From: Burkholderiaceae bacterium
GTDB lineage: Bacteria > Pseudomonadota > Gammaproteobacteria > Burkholderiales > Burkholderiaceae
Assembly: GCA_947472645.1 (NCBI GenBank)
Contig: CANJBQ010000002.1
Location: 79,762 to 143,761 of the forward strand
Length of the DNA stretch: 64,000 nt
Reading direction: 5' to 3'
A model generated the notes under the pieces. The model was not told where the DNA came from, did no database searches, and was given only the letters and a program-made list of their open reading frames with translations. Shown one piece after another: positions 8,600 through 18,212 of this stretch. Each line of letters begins with the position of its first letter. Position 1 is the first letter of the stretch. The position numbers were made by a program, and so were the translations under genes.

Positions 8600-9571
8600 T
8601 TACTCTGCTTTGATCCCTGTTATTTTGATGACTTGAGCCCAGTTGGCATTATCTTTTTTCAATAGTATTGCCAATGCCTCTGCCGATCCTGGCTCTGGGT
8701 CATAAGCTAATGAAACTAATTGTTGTTTGATTTCAGGACTATTTAAACATTGTATGAATGCTTGGTTTAAGCGTTGCACAATATGTTTAGGCACTCCTGC
8801 TGGGCCAAAGATACCGTACCATGTATTGAGTTCATATCCAGGGACGGTTTCAGAAATCGTGGGAACTGAAGAGAGGATAGGTGTTCGTTTTAATGTCGTT
8901 GTCCCAAGAGGCGTTAATTTACCGGCTTGGACTTGCGCAAGAATCGTTGAGGTATTGGTAATTAAGATATCTACTTCATTAGCCAGCAATGCAGACACTG
9001 CGGGTCCGCCCCCTTTATAAGGGATATGCGTATATTTAGTCCCCGTTGCAATACCAAATAATTCCATCCCTAAATGAGGCGTACTACCGATACCAGCTGA
9101 AGAGTAGTTGATTTTTCCAGGATCTTGTTTGGCAAGATCAATTAATTCGGTAATATTTTTTGCCTTAAATTTGGGGTTAGCCACTAACACACTAGGTGTA
9201 TTGACCATCACCGCAATAGGCGTTAAATCTTTAATCGGATCATAAGTCAGTTGGGTATAGAGTGCCGTGCTAATTGACAAAGAACTATTGCCTAGGAGCA
9301 ATGTATAGCCATCGGGCGCCGACTTAGCCACATAATCAGCACCAATATTCCCATTAGCCCCGGGCTTATTATCTAAAATAATAGATTGCCCCAATAACTC
9401 AGATAATTTTTTACTTAATGGACGCATTAATACATCAGCACCTCCACCGGGAGGGAAGGGGATTACGATTTTAATGGGCTTGGTTGGATATTCCTGAGCT
9501 AAAGAAATTTGGCTCATAGTGAATACAACATTCACTAGTAAAAATACAGATTTTGCAAAAGCTATTTTCAT
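8600..9571 (-). CDS. Bug/TctC family periplasmic binding protein 2
   Basis: This 323-residue binding protein has a signal peptide (about residues 1-25, ending SLAQ). The first strand-loop is IKIVIPFPPGGGADVLMRPL, followed by PGANGNIGADYVAKSAPDGY and THIPYKGGGPAVSALLANE. An AAGGAG ribosome site precedes the ATG at 9571. It ends 38 bp from the converging dehydrogenase gene and shows no neighbouring permease. The central region (LTPIAVMVNTPSVLVANP) is typical of carboxylate binders. The ligand is unknown. It is separated from the nitroreductase by about 75 bp, so the two minus-strand genes could share a transcript. Confidence 0.9.
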   Translation of the reverse strand: MKIAFAKSVFLLVNVVFTMSQISLAQEYPTKPIKIVIPFPPGGGADVLMRPLSKKLSELLGQSIILDNKPGANGNIGADYVAKSAPDGYTLLLGNSSLSISTALYTQLTYDPIKDLTPIAVMVNTPSVLVANPKFKAKNITELIDLAKQDPGKINYSSAGIGSTPHLGMELFGIATGTKYTHIPYKGGGPAVSALLANEVDILITNTSTILAQVQAGKLTPLGTTTLKRTPILSSVPTISETVPGYELNTWYGIFGPAGVPKHIVQRLNQAFIQCLNSPEIKQQLVSLAYDPEPGSAEALAILLKKDNANWAQVIKITGIKAE

Positions 9572-9645
9572 GACGTCTCCTTGTGGACCACGAGCCTCAG
9601 CTCCTTTTAGACTTACTAAGTCATATTTTCTCTAAGAGAGTTTTT

Positions 9646-10281
9646 TTAATCGATCCAGTTAATAAAGTTTTCTTTAGATTGCCGTACTTTCTCCAGATTA
9701 GCCAACCAATCCTCATCGATTTTTCGATAACCCAAAGGCAGAATTACAACGCTACGTAAGCCTTTGTCTTTGAGTTGGAGAACCTCGTCAAGAGCCTTCG
9801 GATCGAAGCCTTCCATCGGAGTGCAATCAACACCTTCCTCTGCGGCAGCAATCAACGCAGTCCCTAACGCGATATAAGCTTGCTTGGCTGAATGCGTAAA
9901 ATTCATTTCAGGATCTTTTACCGTATAGGTTTTTAGTAGCATTTGACGATAGGCTTTCCTGGCTTCACTCGTATAGTTACGAATTTGCTCAGTCCTATCA
10001 AATACTTCATTGATGCGCTCGGCGGTGTAATTATCCCAAGCAGCAAAGACCAACAAATGTGAACAATCAGTTATTTGAGATTGGTTATTTGCAACAGGTT
10101 TTATTTTCTCGCGAAGATCTTTATTCGTGATGACAAATAATTCATAAGGCTGTAATCCACTGGAGCTGGCAGTTAGTCGGATTGCCTCTAATATACGATC
10201 TACCTTTTCTTGAGGAATAGATTTGGTTGAGTCCATCTTTTTTGTCGCGTAGCGCCAATGTAAATGATCGATTAAGCTCAT
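9646..10281 (-). CDS. Nitroreductase-family NAD(P)H oxidoreductase
   Basis: This 211-residue flavin protein resembles the NfsB-type nitroreductases. The N-terminal HWRYATKKMD segment fits FMN contact, SSSGLQPYELFVITN follows near residue 40, and the C-terminal LRSVVILPLGYRKIDEDW closes the FMN site. Such enzymes reduce nitroaromatics, quinones or flavins in the cytoplasm, often without a known native substrate. An AAGGAAA ribosome site lies before the ATG. It is likely monocistronic or leads into the Bug gene downstream. No context points to a specific substrate. Confidence 0.9.
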   Translation of the reverse strand: MSLIDHLHWRYATKKMDSTKSIPQEKVDRILEAIRLTASSSGLQPYELFVITNKDLREKIKPVANNQSQITDCSHLLVFAAWDNYTAERINEVFDRTEQIRNYTSEARKAYRQMLLKTYTVKDPEMNFTHSAKQAYIALGTALIAAAEEGVDCTPMEGFDPKALDEVLQLKDKGLRSVVILPLGYRKIDEDWLANLEKVRQSKENFINWID

Positions 10282-10415
10282 GAAATTTCCTTTATATATC
10301 TGTCATGCTGTAAGTGATTATTCTAGTTGAAGTCAAGTATTGGAGTATTACTAAAAAGTCGTCCTCAATGAACAAAAATTGATCCGCGGTTGATTAGGGA
10401 AGGCACCTACAGATG

Positions 10416-11312
10416 TTATTTTTTTCGTAAACCAATCACAATCACTGTACTAACGACGATGATGGCGCCAATAATTTGCATGATGGATATTGTTTGACCT
10501 AATAGTACCCAAGCAAAAACAAGTGCGAATATAGGCTCGGCATTCATAATCGCAGAATTGCCCACAACCCCTAGGCGTGGCAATAGGCTAAACATCATCG
10601 TGAAGCCAGTGCCATAAAAAACAGTAAGACCGATAAGTCCCAACCAGCCACTTGTTGTATGAGGGAGGGATAAGCCACCTTGGTAAAAACTCAGCAGGGT
10701 CGCTAGTGCGGTCACGATTGCCAGCGTGTAAGCAGTTCTAACTAGAGCATTAATTGTTAAGGTCTTATGTTCTGTTAGTACCAAGGCAAGACCAAACGAG
10801 GCCGCACCCATCAGGGCATAAAATACGCCTTTACCAATCGATTGCCATTGTGCGGCAGCTCCAAGGCCGGAAGCTGTTCCAAGCACATCTAGTGCTAGGG
10901 CTAATCCAAAAAGAATAATTGGCATCGACTTCAGAACTAGAGGCTCAGGCTTACGCCGATACAAAATACGAGACCATAATGCTGCCCATAAGGGGTGAGT
11001 ATTAAAAGCGAGCAAAGCTAAAACGACGGGTATTAAAGAAACTGATGAATAAATACAATAACTTTGTATTGCTACCAAGGTACCAATGACCAGAAATGTA
11101 AAATGATGTCCCTTCGAGATTTTCATTGAGACGCCACGTCTTATCAAAAGGATAAAAATAATTGCCGCTGTAACCACACTTCTAAAAAAGACGGCGGTAA
11201 CGACATCAACCGAGTCATTGAAAGCAAAACGCGCGGCGACATGATTTGCACCCATGACTGCTGCGACCAATAAAAGTGTGAAAAATGCAGTGAGGGAAAT
11301 AGATGATTTCAT
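10416..11312 (-). CDS. EamA/DMT-family inner-membrane exporter
   Basis: This 298-residue protein has about ten hydrophobic helices arranged as two EamA repeats. The first repeat contains AVMGANHVAARFAF and FRSVVTAAIIFIL; the second ends with IMNAEPIFALVFAWVLLGQTIS, a hallmark of this family. Members move amino acids, purines or other metabolites across the inner membrane. The tail is LRKK, a normal cytoplasmic end. No neighbour indicates the substrate. A parS-like palindrome lies about 70 bp upstream of its start, and no ribosome site stands out before the ATG. Confidence 0.85.
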   Translation of the reverse strand: MKSSISLTAFFTLLLVAAVMGANHVAARFAFNDSVDVVTAVFFRSVVTAAIIFILLIRRGVSMKISKGHHFTFLVIGTLVAIQSYCIYSSVSLIPVVLALLAFNTHPLWAALWSRILYRRKPEPLVLKSMPIILFGLALALDVLGTASGLGAAAQWQSIGKGVFYALMGAASFGLALVLTEHKTLTINALVRTAYTLAIVTALATLLSFYQGGLSLPHTTSGWLGLIGLTVFYGTGFTMMFSLLPRLGVVGNSAIMNAEPIFALVFAWVLLGQTISIMQIIGAIIVVSTVIVIGLRKK

Positions 11313-11632
11313 GGGGTATATTTTGTGAATTGAGCTATTAGTAAAACATACTTCATGGTAAGGGCTTAAGAATCAGTTGGTTTCACGTGAAAAGGCAGGG
11401 AGATACCTAAATTGATTCTAATATACATAATTAAAATCCCAGCCTTTGGTGTTGGACCTAATTTTTAGGTCAGACCACATCACCTGATCGTCATCTTAGC
11501 TGATTCAAAAAACGATTTATCACAACTCAAAATTGGTATGTAGTATGATTAATTATGATATCTAGTATTAAAACATAATATTAATAAATATAATCTACGT
11601 AAATATTTAATATGTTTGCTGTGCTTATTTAG
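11313..11632. other. AT-rich intergenic stretch with palindromes
   Basis: About 320 bp without a convincing gene. It holds the TTTCACGTGAAA palindrome at 11381-11392 and a second inverted repeat, GACCTAA-TTT-TTAGGTC, at 11455-11471. The rest from 11520 to 11610 is very AT-rich and could contain promoters for the adhesin locus. An ATG at 11612 opens the adhesin frame but meets TAG six codons later. Confidence 0.5.
11379..11394. promoter_or_regulatory. parS-like centromere site (ParB-binding candidate)
   Basis: The perfect 12-bp palindrome TTTCACGTGAAA, preceded by G, matches the core of the widely conserved ParB target TGTTTCACGTGAAACA at 13 of 16 positions; the mismatches are the outermost left base and the last two on the right. 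It lies between genes, as many parS sites do, and parS sites cluster near the replication origin. No parA, parB or dnaA is in the window, so the call rests on the motif alone. A CACGTG-type regulator site is the alternative. Confidence 0.4.
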
Positions 11633-13186
11633 CTTTTTTCAATTGTCATTTGGTGCTTCACCATTCATCCCGGTATTTCTGGTGGTAACTGGTCGAATGC
11701 CAATAATTGGGCTGGCGGCGCAATACCTACCTTAAGTAATGTAGCTAATGTGATTATTCCTGCAAATAATACGGTTGTTTACGACATTGCTAATCTCTTA
11801 ACTATAAGACCAACAAGTACGATTAATAATAATGGAGTGCTTAGTTTTAATAGTGCTTTAGCAACAACCTTGGCTAATGATATTTCTGGAACAGGCTCAA
11901 TTAATCAATCTGGTGCCGGCACTTTAACACTGACTGGTACAAATAGTTATAGTGGCGATACCATCATTAATCATTCAAGTCTGATTGCCGGCAATAGTAA
12001 GGCTTTGGGCTCTAGCTCTATTAACTCCTCGGGAGGTATATTTAGCACTATTACAGGATTAAGACTACTTAGTTTGACGATCAACGGTCCTGTGACTCTT
12101 ATCGAAAATATTATGACACTTGGAACGCAAACCTATAACGGGCCTGTTACATTAAATAATGCCGCTAATATCACCACATTAACTAGCGAGAGTGGCAACA
12201 TTGATTTTGGAAGCACCTTAGTGGCAGGAGCGAATAATCAATCCTTAACGCTCAATGCGTTACAGGGACGAGTTATCTTTAATGACCAAGTAGGCGTCGC
12301 TACGCAAACGTATAACGCTGTAACTGGGGTTTATACCTCAAGAATATTTCAAGCCTATCTAGGACTATCACTTCAGAATCTAACAAATCTAACAGTGACA
12401 GCAGACACGATATTGTTCAATGGTGATATCACTACCTTTACCGCACAAACTTATAATGGTAACTTGAGGGTGGGAGACAATGGTCAAAATGGCCCAACTA
12501 GAGTATTACTCTCTGAGGATCCTTCGATCATCATCAATGGCCTGATTGATGATGTCGTGAGCGGTCAACATAATTTAGTACTTCGTGCAATTAGAATTGG
12601 CGGAACAGATACCCCAGTGATTTCTGTGAATGGTTTAGTCGGTAGTTTGATACCATTAAACTCTATCACCATCACTACGGGTGAACAAAACATGAGTGGT
12701 GTACCGATCTCTAGTGACTCGTCGATTAATCCTAGCAATTACGTTGGTAATATTTTATTAGGTGGTGATATCACTACGGTTGGAAATCAAATCTATACGG
12801 CCAATAACATCTTAGTGTTGAATCAGACTACTTTTACGACTTTCGGCGGAAGTGTAACCTTTAATTATGGTATTCCTGCTAATTTTGGTGGAATTAACCC
12901 CTTGATGGGCAATGCCCCTTTATCCTTGAATTTTAACGTCAATGGTGGCGCTGTAACCGGAGTGGCTTATACAGATCCAAGTACCCAACCCAGAGGGGAA
13001 TTAGTTAATACAGTTCCAACCACCAACAAACAAAATGTAACTGCTACGGGGATGGGTTGGTTAGATGATCACATAAGAAAAAACGTAAAATCTAGCTCAG
13101 TAAATACAGAGGTTAATCAAGAAAACATTAGTTTTAGTGAGCCAGAAGTTCAGTGTGTTGAAGCTACTAGCATGGGCTGTAGCTAA
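11633..13186 (+). pseudogene. 5'-truncated remnant of a giant beta-helix/autotransporter-repeat adhesin
   Basis: The frame is open for 517 codons after a TAG at 11630-11632. It begins abruptly in GGNWSNANNWAGGAIPTLSN, a repeat-entry segment usually found deep inside very large filamentous-haemagglutinin-like proteins. An autotransporter-associated repeat (GTGSINQSGAGTLTLTGTNS) and several QTYNG-type strands follow. The C-terminal tail (GWLDDHIRKN, then cysteines) is polar and lacks a beta-barrel. No signal peptide or TPS domain is present. An in-frame ATG at 11612 is separated from the body by that TAG, and a run of T at 11634-11639 is a possible slip site. The first usable start would be GTG at 11750. 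I read it as a decayed or truncated secreted adhesin, though expression of a fragment cannot be excluded. Confidence 0.6.
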
Positions 13187-13272
13187 CTATTACTCAATCA
13201 GATAATAGTATTAAGACAATTTTTTTATGCCCCAGACTATCGTTACCCTCATTTCTAATTGATGATCAATAT

Positions 13273-13286
13273 TTGATGTAGATCAA
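13273..13286 (+). promoter_or_regulatory. FNR/Anr-type box upstream of ompW
   Basis: TTGATGTAGATCAA is a perfect match to the FNR consensus TTGAT-N4-ATCAA. A TTATCT element at 13307-13312 would place transcription start near 13319, which puts the box centre at about -40, the class II activation position. This predicts induction of ompW, and perhaps the ccoI unit behind it, under low oxygen. The shorter palindrome TTGATGATCAA immediately upstream may be a second half-related site. Confidence 0.75.
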
Positions 13287-13336
13287 ATCTAAAAAAATAT
13301 CCTTTGTTATCTTGGTATCAATAAATGGGAGAAGAT

Positions 13337-13969
13337 ATGATGAATGTAAAAAAAGTGGCTATACATCTTGTCTGTATTGCAGTATTGGCACCATTGTTTG
13401 CACAAGCAGAAGAAAATCCATGGATGTTTCGAGTGCGCGCGGTAGACCTATTATTTAAAAATGGTCAGTCTGGGGGTGATGGAACGGTTCAGGCATTAAG
13501 CCTTAACGCTCAAAACCAAGTCATTCCTGAATTTGATGTGACATATTTCTTCACAAAAAATATTTCTGCAGAATTAGTTCTTACTTATCCTCAAAATGTG
13601 AGTATTGGATCAACGCTGGGTAATATTGGAACGATTACGGCACTTCCGCCATCACTGATTGCTCAGTATCACTTTACCGATTATGGAAATTTTATTCCTT
13701 ATGTTGGCGTGGGTATTAACTACACTATTTTTGGTAATCGCTCGAATTTTCCAGGCTTATCCAATACGGTTCAGGTAAATCAGTCGAGTGTTGGTGCTGT
13801 AGGCCAAATTGGATTTGATTATATGTTCAATAAAAATTGGGGTCTAAATATTGACTTGAAATATATAACGATGGCAACTGATGTAACTAATATTGCTACT
13901 GGGGTAAATAACGGAACTTTAACGCTAAACCCTTGGGCACCAGCAATTGGTATTACTTATAAGTTTTAA
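13337..13969 (+). CDS. ompW: OmpW-family outer-membrane protein
   Basis: This is a 210-residue outer-membrane beta-barrel. A signal peptide ends near AQAEENPW, the barrel starts with WMFRVRAVDL, and the chain ends in the terminal phenylalanine of ITYKF that barrel assembly requires. The segment FIPYVGVGINYTIF is typical of OmpW. These eight-stranded barrels form narrow hydrophobic channels. The start at 13337 (or the adjacent ATG at 13340) follows GGGAGAA. Enterobacterial ompW is FNR-controlled, which agrees with the perfect FNR box 50 bp upstream. It lies 19 bp before ccoI and may be co-transcribed with it. Confidence 0.9.
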   Translation: MMNVKKVAIHLVCIAVLAPLFAQAEENPWMFRVRAVDLLFKNGQSGGDGTVQALSLNAQNQVIPEFDVTYFFTKNISAELVLTYPQNVSIGSTLGNIGTITALPPSLIAQYHFTDYGNFIPYVGVGINYTIFGNRSNFPGLSNTVQVNQSSVGAVGQIGFDYMFNKNWGLNIDLKYITMATDVTNIATGVNNGTLTLNPWAPAIGITYKF

Positions 13970-13988
13970 ATGACTTGGAGCCATATTA

Positions 13989-16442
13989 ATGAATGGTGTG
14001 GCGAGTATTGCAAAGAAAATGATTTTGCATTGTTACCACTGTGGGAACGAAACACCTCCATGTAATTCCTACGTAGTGGAATTACATGGACAGACTCGTC
14101 AATTTTGTTGTGCGGGCTGTCTTGCTATTTCACAAACCATCTATTTAGAAGGCCTAGATATTTTTTACTCTAGGCGAATAGGTACTGGTGATAAGCCTGA
14201 TGAATATTTTATTTCGGATGAGATTCCCCAAAAACTACTGCCTTATGATGATCTTTCACTGAGAGATCGGTTTACTCGCCTAGCAGGTAAAAATGGCGAA
14301 TTAGAGACAACTTTACGTCTTGAAAAAATACGATGTGCCGCCTGTGTTTGGTTATGTCAACAGCACTTACTTCATATCTTGGGAGTGCGAGATGTGCAAA
14401 TGAATTACGTCACTCAAAAAGCAATGGTTGTTTTTCATCCCGATCAAACGAGTTTAGCGCGCATACTGTTTGAAATAGAAAAAATTGGGTATGAGGCGTG
14501 GCCATTTGAGCCCTCAGAATTACAAGAACGATCGAAAAGGGAAAAGCGCCAATTACTTACTAGACTGGGCGTTGCATTATTGGGAATGATGCAAGTCATG
14601 ATGTATGCATGGCCATCTTATACTGATCCAATAATCATGGGGCATGAATATCGTCTTTTAATGAATTGGTCAGGGTGGTTATTAACCGTTCCTGTGATGA
14701 TATATTCAGCTGGCCCAATATTTCAATCGGCCTGGAAAAATGTTTATTTATTGAGGCGCTCCCATATATTAGGTATGGATGTTCCTATCGCGTTAGCACT
14801 AGGACTTTCTTTTGCTGCAGGAACTATTAATCTCATTACTGGTGTAGGTGAGAGTTTTTTTGACTCCATCACCATGTTTGTAGCATTTATCTTAGCCGCT
14901 CGCTATATTGAGTTATCAGTAAGGCAAGATGCCCAAGGTGGCGCCGAAGCCTTAGTTAAACAATTGCCGGCAATTTGTGAACGAGTTCCCCATTACCCTG
15001 ATGTAGAGAAAATTGAATTAGCCCCGGTCGTGAATTGCGCACCTGGCAATATCTTACGGGTATCACCTGGAGAGATTATTCCGGTAGACGGAGTTTTGCT
15101 TCAGTCTGAGAGTGAAGTAGATGAATCGATGTTATCTGGGGAATCAAAGCCGGTAGAAAAAAATATCGGTGATCATGTATTTGCTGGTTCATACAATATG
15201 GTGAATCCAATATTCATTAGGGTTGATGCCATCGGCCAATCTACAAGAATTGCAGGGATTGCATCACTACTAGATCATGCCCTTTTGATCAAGCCACAAA
15301 TGGTAACTGTGTCAGAGAAATGGGCCCATTATTTTGTTATTTTGTTAATGGCAAGTGCTTTTATTTCCTCAGCTATTTGGTTATCTATAGATCCGAGCAA
15401 AGCCTGGGTTGTTTTCGTCTCGGTATTGGTGGCTAGTTGCCCCTGCGCATTATCTTTAGCAGTCCCAACGGCGATGGCTGCAGCTCAAGGCGCAGTAACT
15501 AAGTTAGGATTATTGGTGGTTAAGCCACATGTAATGGAAGGTTTGGTGAAGGTTACCGACTTGGTGTTAGATAAGACGGGTACGATCACCACTGGACGAC
15601 CCGAACTCCAAGACATCATCAATTTACGTCCTGGATATTCGCGCGCACAAGCTTTAGCATTGGCGGCGGCCATGGAGGTAGGACAAAAACATCCTTTAGC
15701 AATTTCATTACTTCGAGCAGCTCAGATGGAGGATATTCAATTACCGCATTTAACGCATATTGTCTCGAATCAATTAGGCAAGGGTTTACATTGTGGGATA
15801 TATTCGTTAGGAAGTGCTCAATGGTTGGGACTTCAGCAAGATAGACAAACTGGTCAATTTGGGCAAGTGCATTTAGCCGATGACCAAGGTTTAATAGCTA
15901 GTTTTGTATTTTCAGATACTCCGAGGAATGGTTTAGAAAATTTCTTACAAAAAGTACAACAAAGAAATATCCGGGTACATTTGATTTCGGGAGACGATCC
16001 TATCACTGTTGCGTGGTGGGCAAATCATTGGGGAATAGAGATATATCTTGGAGCGTGTAGTCCTGAGGGTAAATTGCTGTATATCCACAACCTACAAGAA
16101 CAAGGACGAGTTGTATGGGCTATTGGCGATGGGGTTAATGACGCACCTTTATTAGCAAAAGCGAATATTTCAACAGCTATTGGTGATGGCGCACCACTGG
16201 CAACTGCTGGAGCTGACACCATTCTTACTGCGCAATCGCTCCAGGTTTTAGCCATTACCTTAAACATTGCTGATAAAACTCGGAAGATTATTCAGCAAAA
16301 TTTCATCTGGGCGTTCACTTATAACGTCATAGCCATACCAATAGCGATGATGGGATGGGTTAATCCATGGTTAGCTGGCATTGGGATGTCAATTTCATCT
16401 CTAGTCGTTACGTTGAACGCTTGGCGTTTACGAAAGGCATAA
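13989..16442 (+). CDS. ccoI: Cu+-exporting P-type ATPase for cbb3 oxidase assembly (CcoI/FixI)
   Basis: This 817-residue P1B ATPase moves copper across the inner membrane for assembly of the CcoN copper-haem centre. An N-terminal Cys-rich zone (HCYHCGNETPP, FCCAGCLA) precedes a metal-binding domain whose motif is CAACVWLC. The transmembrane ion site is CPC in VASCPCALSLAVP, the phosphorylation loop is DKTGTITTG, the actuator motif is LSGESKPVEK, and the hinge is GDGVNDAPLL. The start at 13989 is preceded by GGAG at a slightly long distance; ATG at codon 11 is an alternative. It precedes ccoS by 4 bp and lies upstream of ccoNOQP, whereas in many genomes ccoGHIS follow them. Confidence 0.95.
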   Translation: MNGVASIAKKMILHCYHCGNETPPCNSYVVELHGQTRQFCCAGCLAISQTIYLEGLDIFYSRRIGTGDKPDEYFISDEIPQKLLPYDDLSLRDRFTRLAGKNGELETTLRLEKIRCAACVWLCQQHLLHILGVRDVQMNYVTQKAMVVFHPDQTSLARILFEIEKIGYEAWPFEPSELQERSKREKRQLLTRLGVALLGMMQVMMYAWPSYTDPIIMGHEYRLLMNWSGWLLTVPVMIYSAGPIFQSAWKNVYLLRRSHILGMDVPIALALGLSFAAGTINLITGVGESFFDSITMFVAFILAARYIELSVRQDAQGGAEALVKQLPAICERVPHYPDVEKIELAPVVNCAPGNILRVSPGEIIPVDGVLLQSESEVDESMLSGESKPVEKNIGDHVFAGSYNMVNPIFIRVDAIGQSTRIAGIASLLDHALLIKPQMVTVSEKWAHYFVILLMASAFISSAIWLSIDPSKAWVVFVSVLVASCPCALSLAVPTAMAAAQGAVTKLGLLVVKPHVMEGLVKVTDLVLDKTGTITTGRPELQDIINLRPGYSRAQALALAAAMEVGQKHPLAISLLRAAQMEDIQLPHLTHIVSNQLGKGLHCGIYSLGSAQWLGLQQDRQTGQFGQVHLADDQGLIASFVFSDTPRNGLENFLQKVQQRNIRVHLISGDDPITVAWWANHWGIEIYLGACSPEGKLLYIHNLQEQGRVVWAIGDGVNDAPLLAKANISTAIGDGAPLATAGADTILTAQSLQVLAITLNIADKTRKIIQQNFIWAFTYNVIAIPIAMMGWVNPWLAGIGMSISSLVVTLNAWRLRKA

Positions 16443-16446
16443 CGAT

Positions 16447-16623
16447 ATGGAAAGTTTATTTATCTTAATTCCTTTTTCACTACTTTTTGTAGGATGTATC
16501 GGCTTGATTTTATTGTGGGCTGCAAAGAATGGTCAGTTTGAGGATCTAGAAGGCCCTGGATATGCCGTATTAATGGACGACGATACTCCAAACCCTACTG
16601 ATCATCATGATCACATAACTTAG
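16447..16623 (+). CDS. ccoS: CcoS, cbb3 oxidase maturation protein
   Basis: This 58-residue protein has one N-terminal hydrophobic helix (LFILIPFSLLFVGCIGLILL) followed by WAAKNGQFEDLEGPGYAVLMDDD, the conserved CcoS pattern, and a His-rich tail ending in DHHDHIT. CcoS is needed for cofactor insertion into CcoN. It starts 4 bp after the ccoI stop, so translation is probably coupled. The His-rich end could bind metal, but this is only suggestive. Confidence 0.95.
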   Translation: MESLFILIPFSLLFVGCIGLILLWAAKNGQFEDLEGPGYAVLMDDDTPNPTDHHDHIT

Positions 16624-16670
16624 TAGTTTTTAATCAAATTCCTATATGAATATATTTATATCTTAATGAT

Positions 16671-16684
16671 TTGACATAGATCAA
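16671..16684 (+). promoter_or_regulatory. FNR/Anr-type box upstream of ccoN
   Basis: TTGACATAGATCAA differs from the FNR consensus TTGAT-N4-ATCAA by one base. GATAAT at 16706-16711 is a good -10 element, putting transcription start near 16718 and the box centre near -41. This is the same class II layout as before ompW. It predicts microaerobic induction of ccoNOQP separately from ccoIS. Confidence 0.75.
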
Positions 16685-16756
16685 GAACTTTTTTGAATTC
16701 AAAAAGATAATCATCTTCAATTATTGAGATTTATTATTTTCATACGAAGGATGAGC

Positions 16757-18208
16757 ATGAGCCTTGCTTTAAAAGACAATCAGCAGGATTATTTTAATTA
16801 CAAAGTGGTTCGCCAATTTGCTATTGTTACTGTGATTTGGGGAATTGTTGGGATGCTTGTAGGGGTTATTCTTGCCGCCCAACTCGTTTGGCCAGAAATC
16901 ACTTTTAATATTGCTTGGCTAAGTTATGGAAGGTTAAGGCCACTACATACCAATGCCGTGATCTTCGCATTTGGCGGCTCCGCCTTATTCGCATCTTCTT
17001 ATTATATTGTTCAGCGTACCTGCCAAGTACGCCTGTTTTGTGACAAATTAGCCGCTTTTACCTTTTGGGGATGGCAAGTTGTCATTGTGGCGGCTGCCAT
17101 CACATTACCCTTGGGGATTTCAACCTCCAAGGAGTACGCAGAACTAGAATGGCCCATCGATATTTTAATTGCGGTAGTTTGGGTGGCTTATGCCTTTGTG
17201 TTTTTTGGGACAATATTTAAAAGAAAAACCAAACATATCTACGTATCGAATTGGTTTTTTGGGGCTTATATTTTGACGATTGCCATATTACATATTGTCA
17301 ATAATATCGAGATGCCGGCCAGTTTTTGGAAGTCATACTCTGCATATGCGGGTGTTCAAGACGCTATGATTCAGTGGTGGTACGGACATAACGCCGTCGG
17401 TTTTTTCTTGACCACAAGCTTTCTAGGGATGATGTATTACTTTATTCCAAAACAGGCAGAACGCCCCATCTATTCATACCGTTTGTCTATCGTACACTTT
17501 TGGGCATTGACATTTACCTACATGTGGGCAGGCCCACATCATCTTCTTTACACCTCTTTACCCGATTGGACGCAGTCATTAGGTATGGTGTTTTCCTTAA
17601 TATTGCTGGCCCCATCATGGGGTGGAATGATTAATGGGATTATGACTTTGTCGGGCGCATGGCATAAATTACGCAGCGATCCTATTTTGAAGTTTTTGGT
17701 CGTTGCACTCTCCTTTTATGGCATGTCAACTTTTGAAGGTTCGATGATGTCCATTAAGACGGTGAATAGCTTGTCCCACTATACGGACTGGACGATTGGA
17801 CATGTTCATTCTGGAGCACTAGGTTGGGTATCGATGATTTCTATAGGATCAATGTATTACTTGATTCCGAGGTTAGTTGGTCAAAAAGATATGTTTAGTA
17901 CCAAATGGATCGATCTACATTTCTGGATTGCTACGATTGGTGTAGTCATTTATATTGCTGCGATGTGGATTGCTGGAGTGATGCAAGGTTTAATGTGGCG
18001 AGCGTTTGAGCCAGATGGCACATTAACTTATAGCTTTGTTGAATCTGTTAAAGCAACCTATCCATTTTATATAGTACGTTTATTGGGGGGATTGTGCTTC
18101 TTTAGTGGCATGTTATTGATGGCACTCAATGTTTTTAAAACTATGAAGATTAAACACTTCATTGATACACGTATTCCACAAACAATTCAACCGACACTGG
18201 AAGGATAA
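16757..18208 (+). CDS. ccoN: cbb3-type cytochrome c oxidase subunit I
   Basis: This 483-residue catalytic subunit carries twelve predicted helices and the low-spin and binuclear haem b/CuB sites. Seen are [17 protein letters not shown] with an early haem-ligating His, [12 protein letters not shown] for the CuB/His region, [13 protein letters not shown], and the late [11 protein letters not shown]is pair. It reduces oxygen with high affinity and pumps protons in the inner membrane. I chose ATG 16757 because AAGGA lies 5 nt upstream; ATG at 16751 is the other candidate. It begins its own transcription unit behind an FNR-type box, and ccoO follows after 4 bp. Confidence 0.97.
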   Translation: MSLALKDNQQDYFNYKVVRQFAIVTVIWGIVGMLVGVILAAQLVWPEITFNIAWLSYGRLRPLHTNAVIFAFGGSALFASSYYIVQRTCQVRLFCDKLAAFTFWGWQVVIVAAAITLPLGISTSKEYAELEWPIDILIAVVWVAYAFVFFGTIFKRKTKHIYVSNWFFGAYILTIAILHIVNNIEMPASFWKSYSAYAGVQDAMIQWWYGHNAVGFFLTTSFLGMMYYFIPKQAERPIYSYRLSIVHFWALTFTYMWAGPHHLLYTSLPDWTQSLGMVFSLILLAPSWGGMINGIMTLSGAWHKLRSDPILKFLVVALSFYGMSTFEGSMMSIKTVNSLSHYTDWTIGHVHSGALGWVSMISIGSMYYLIPRLVGQKDMFSTKWIDLHFWIATIGVVIYIAAMWIAGVMQGLMWRAFEPDGTLTYSFVESVKATYPFYIVRLLGGLCFFSGMLLMALNVFKTMKIKHFIDTRIPQTIQPTLEG

Positions 18209-18212
18209 ATAT

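Noticed and set aside
8727..9020. Plus-strand frame of 97 residues opposite the Bug gene at 8600
   Set aside because: It is antisense to a well-supported coding region and shows no ribosome site or known domain.
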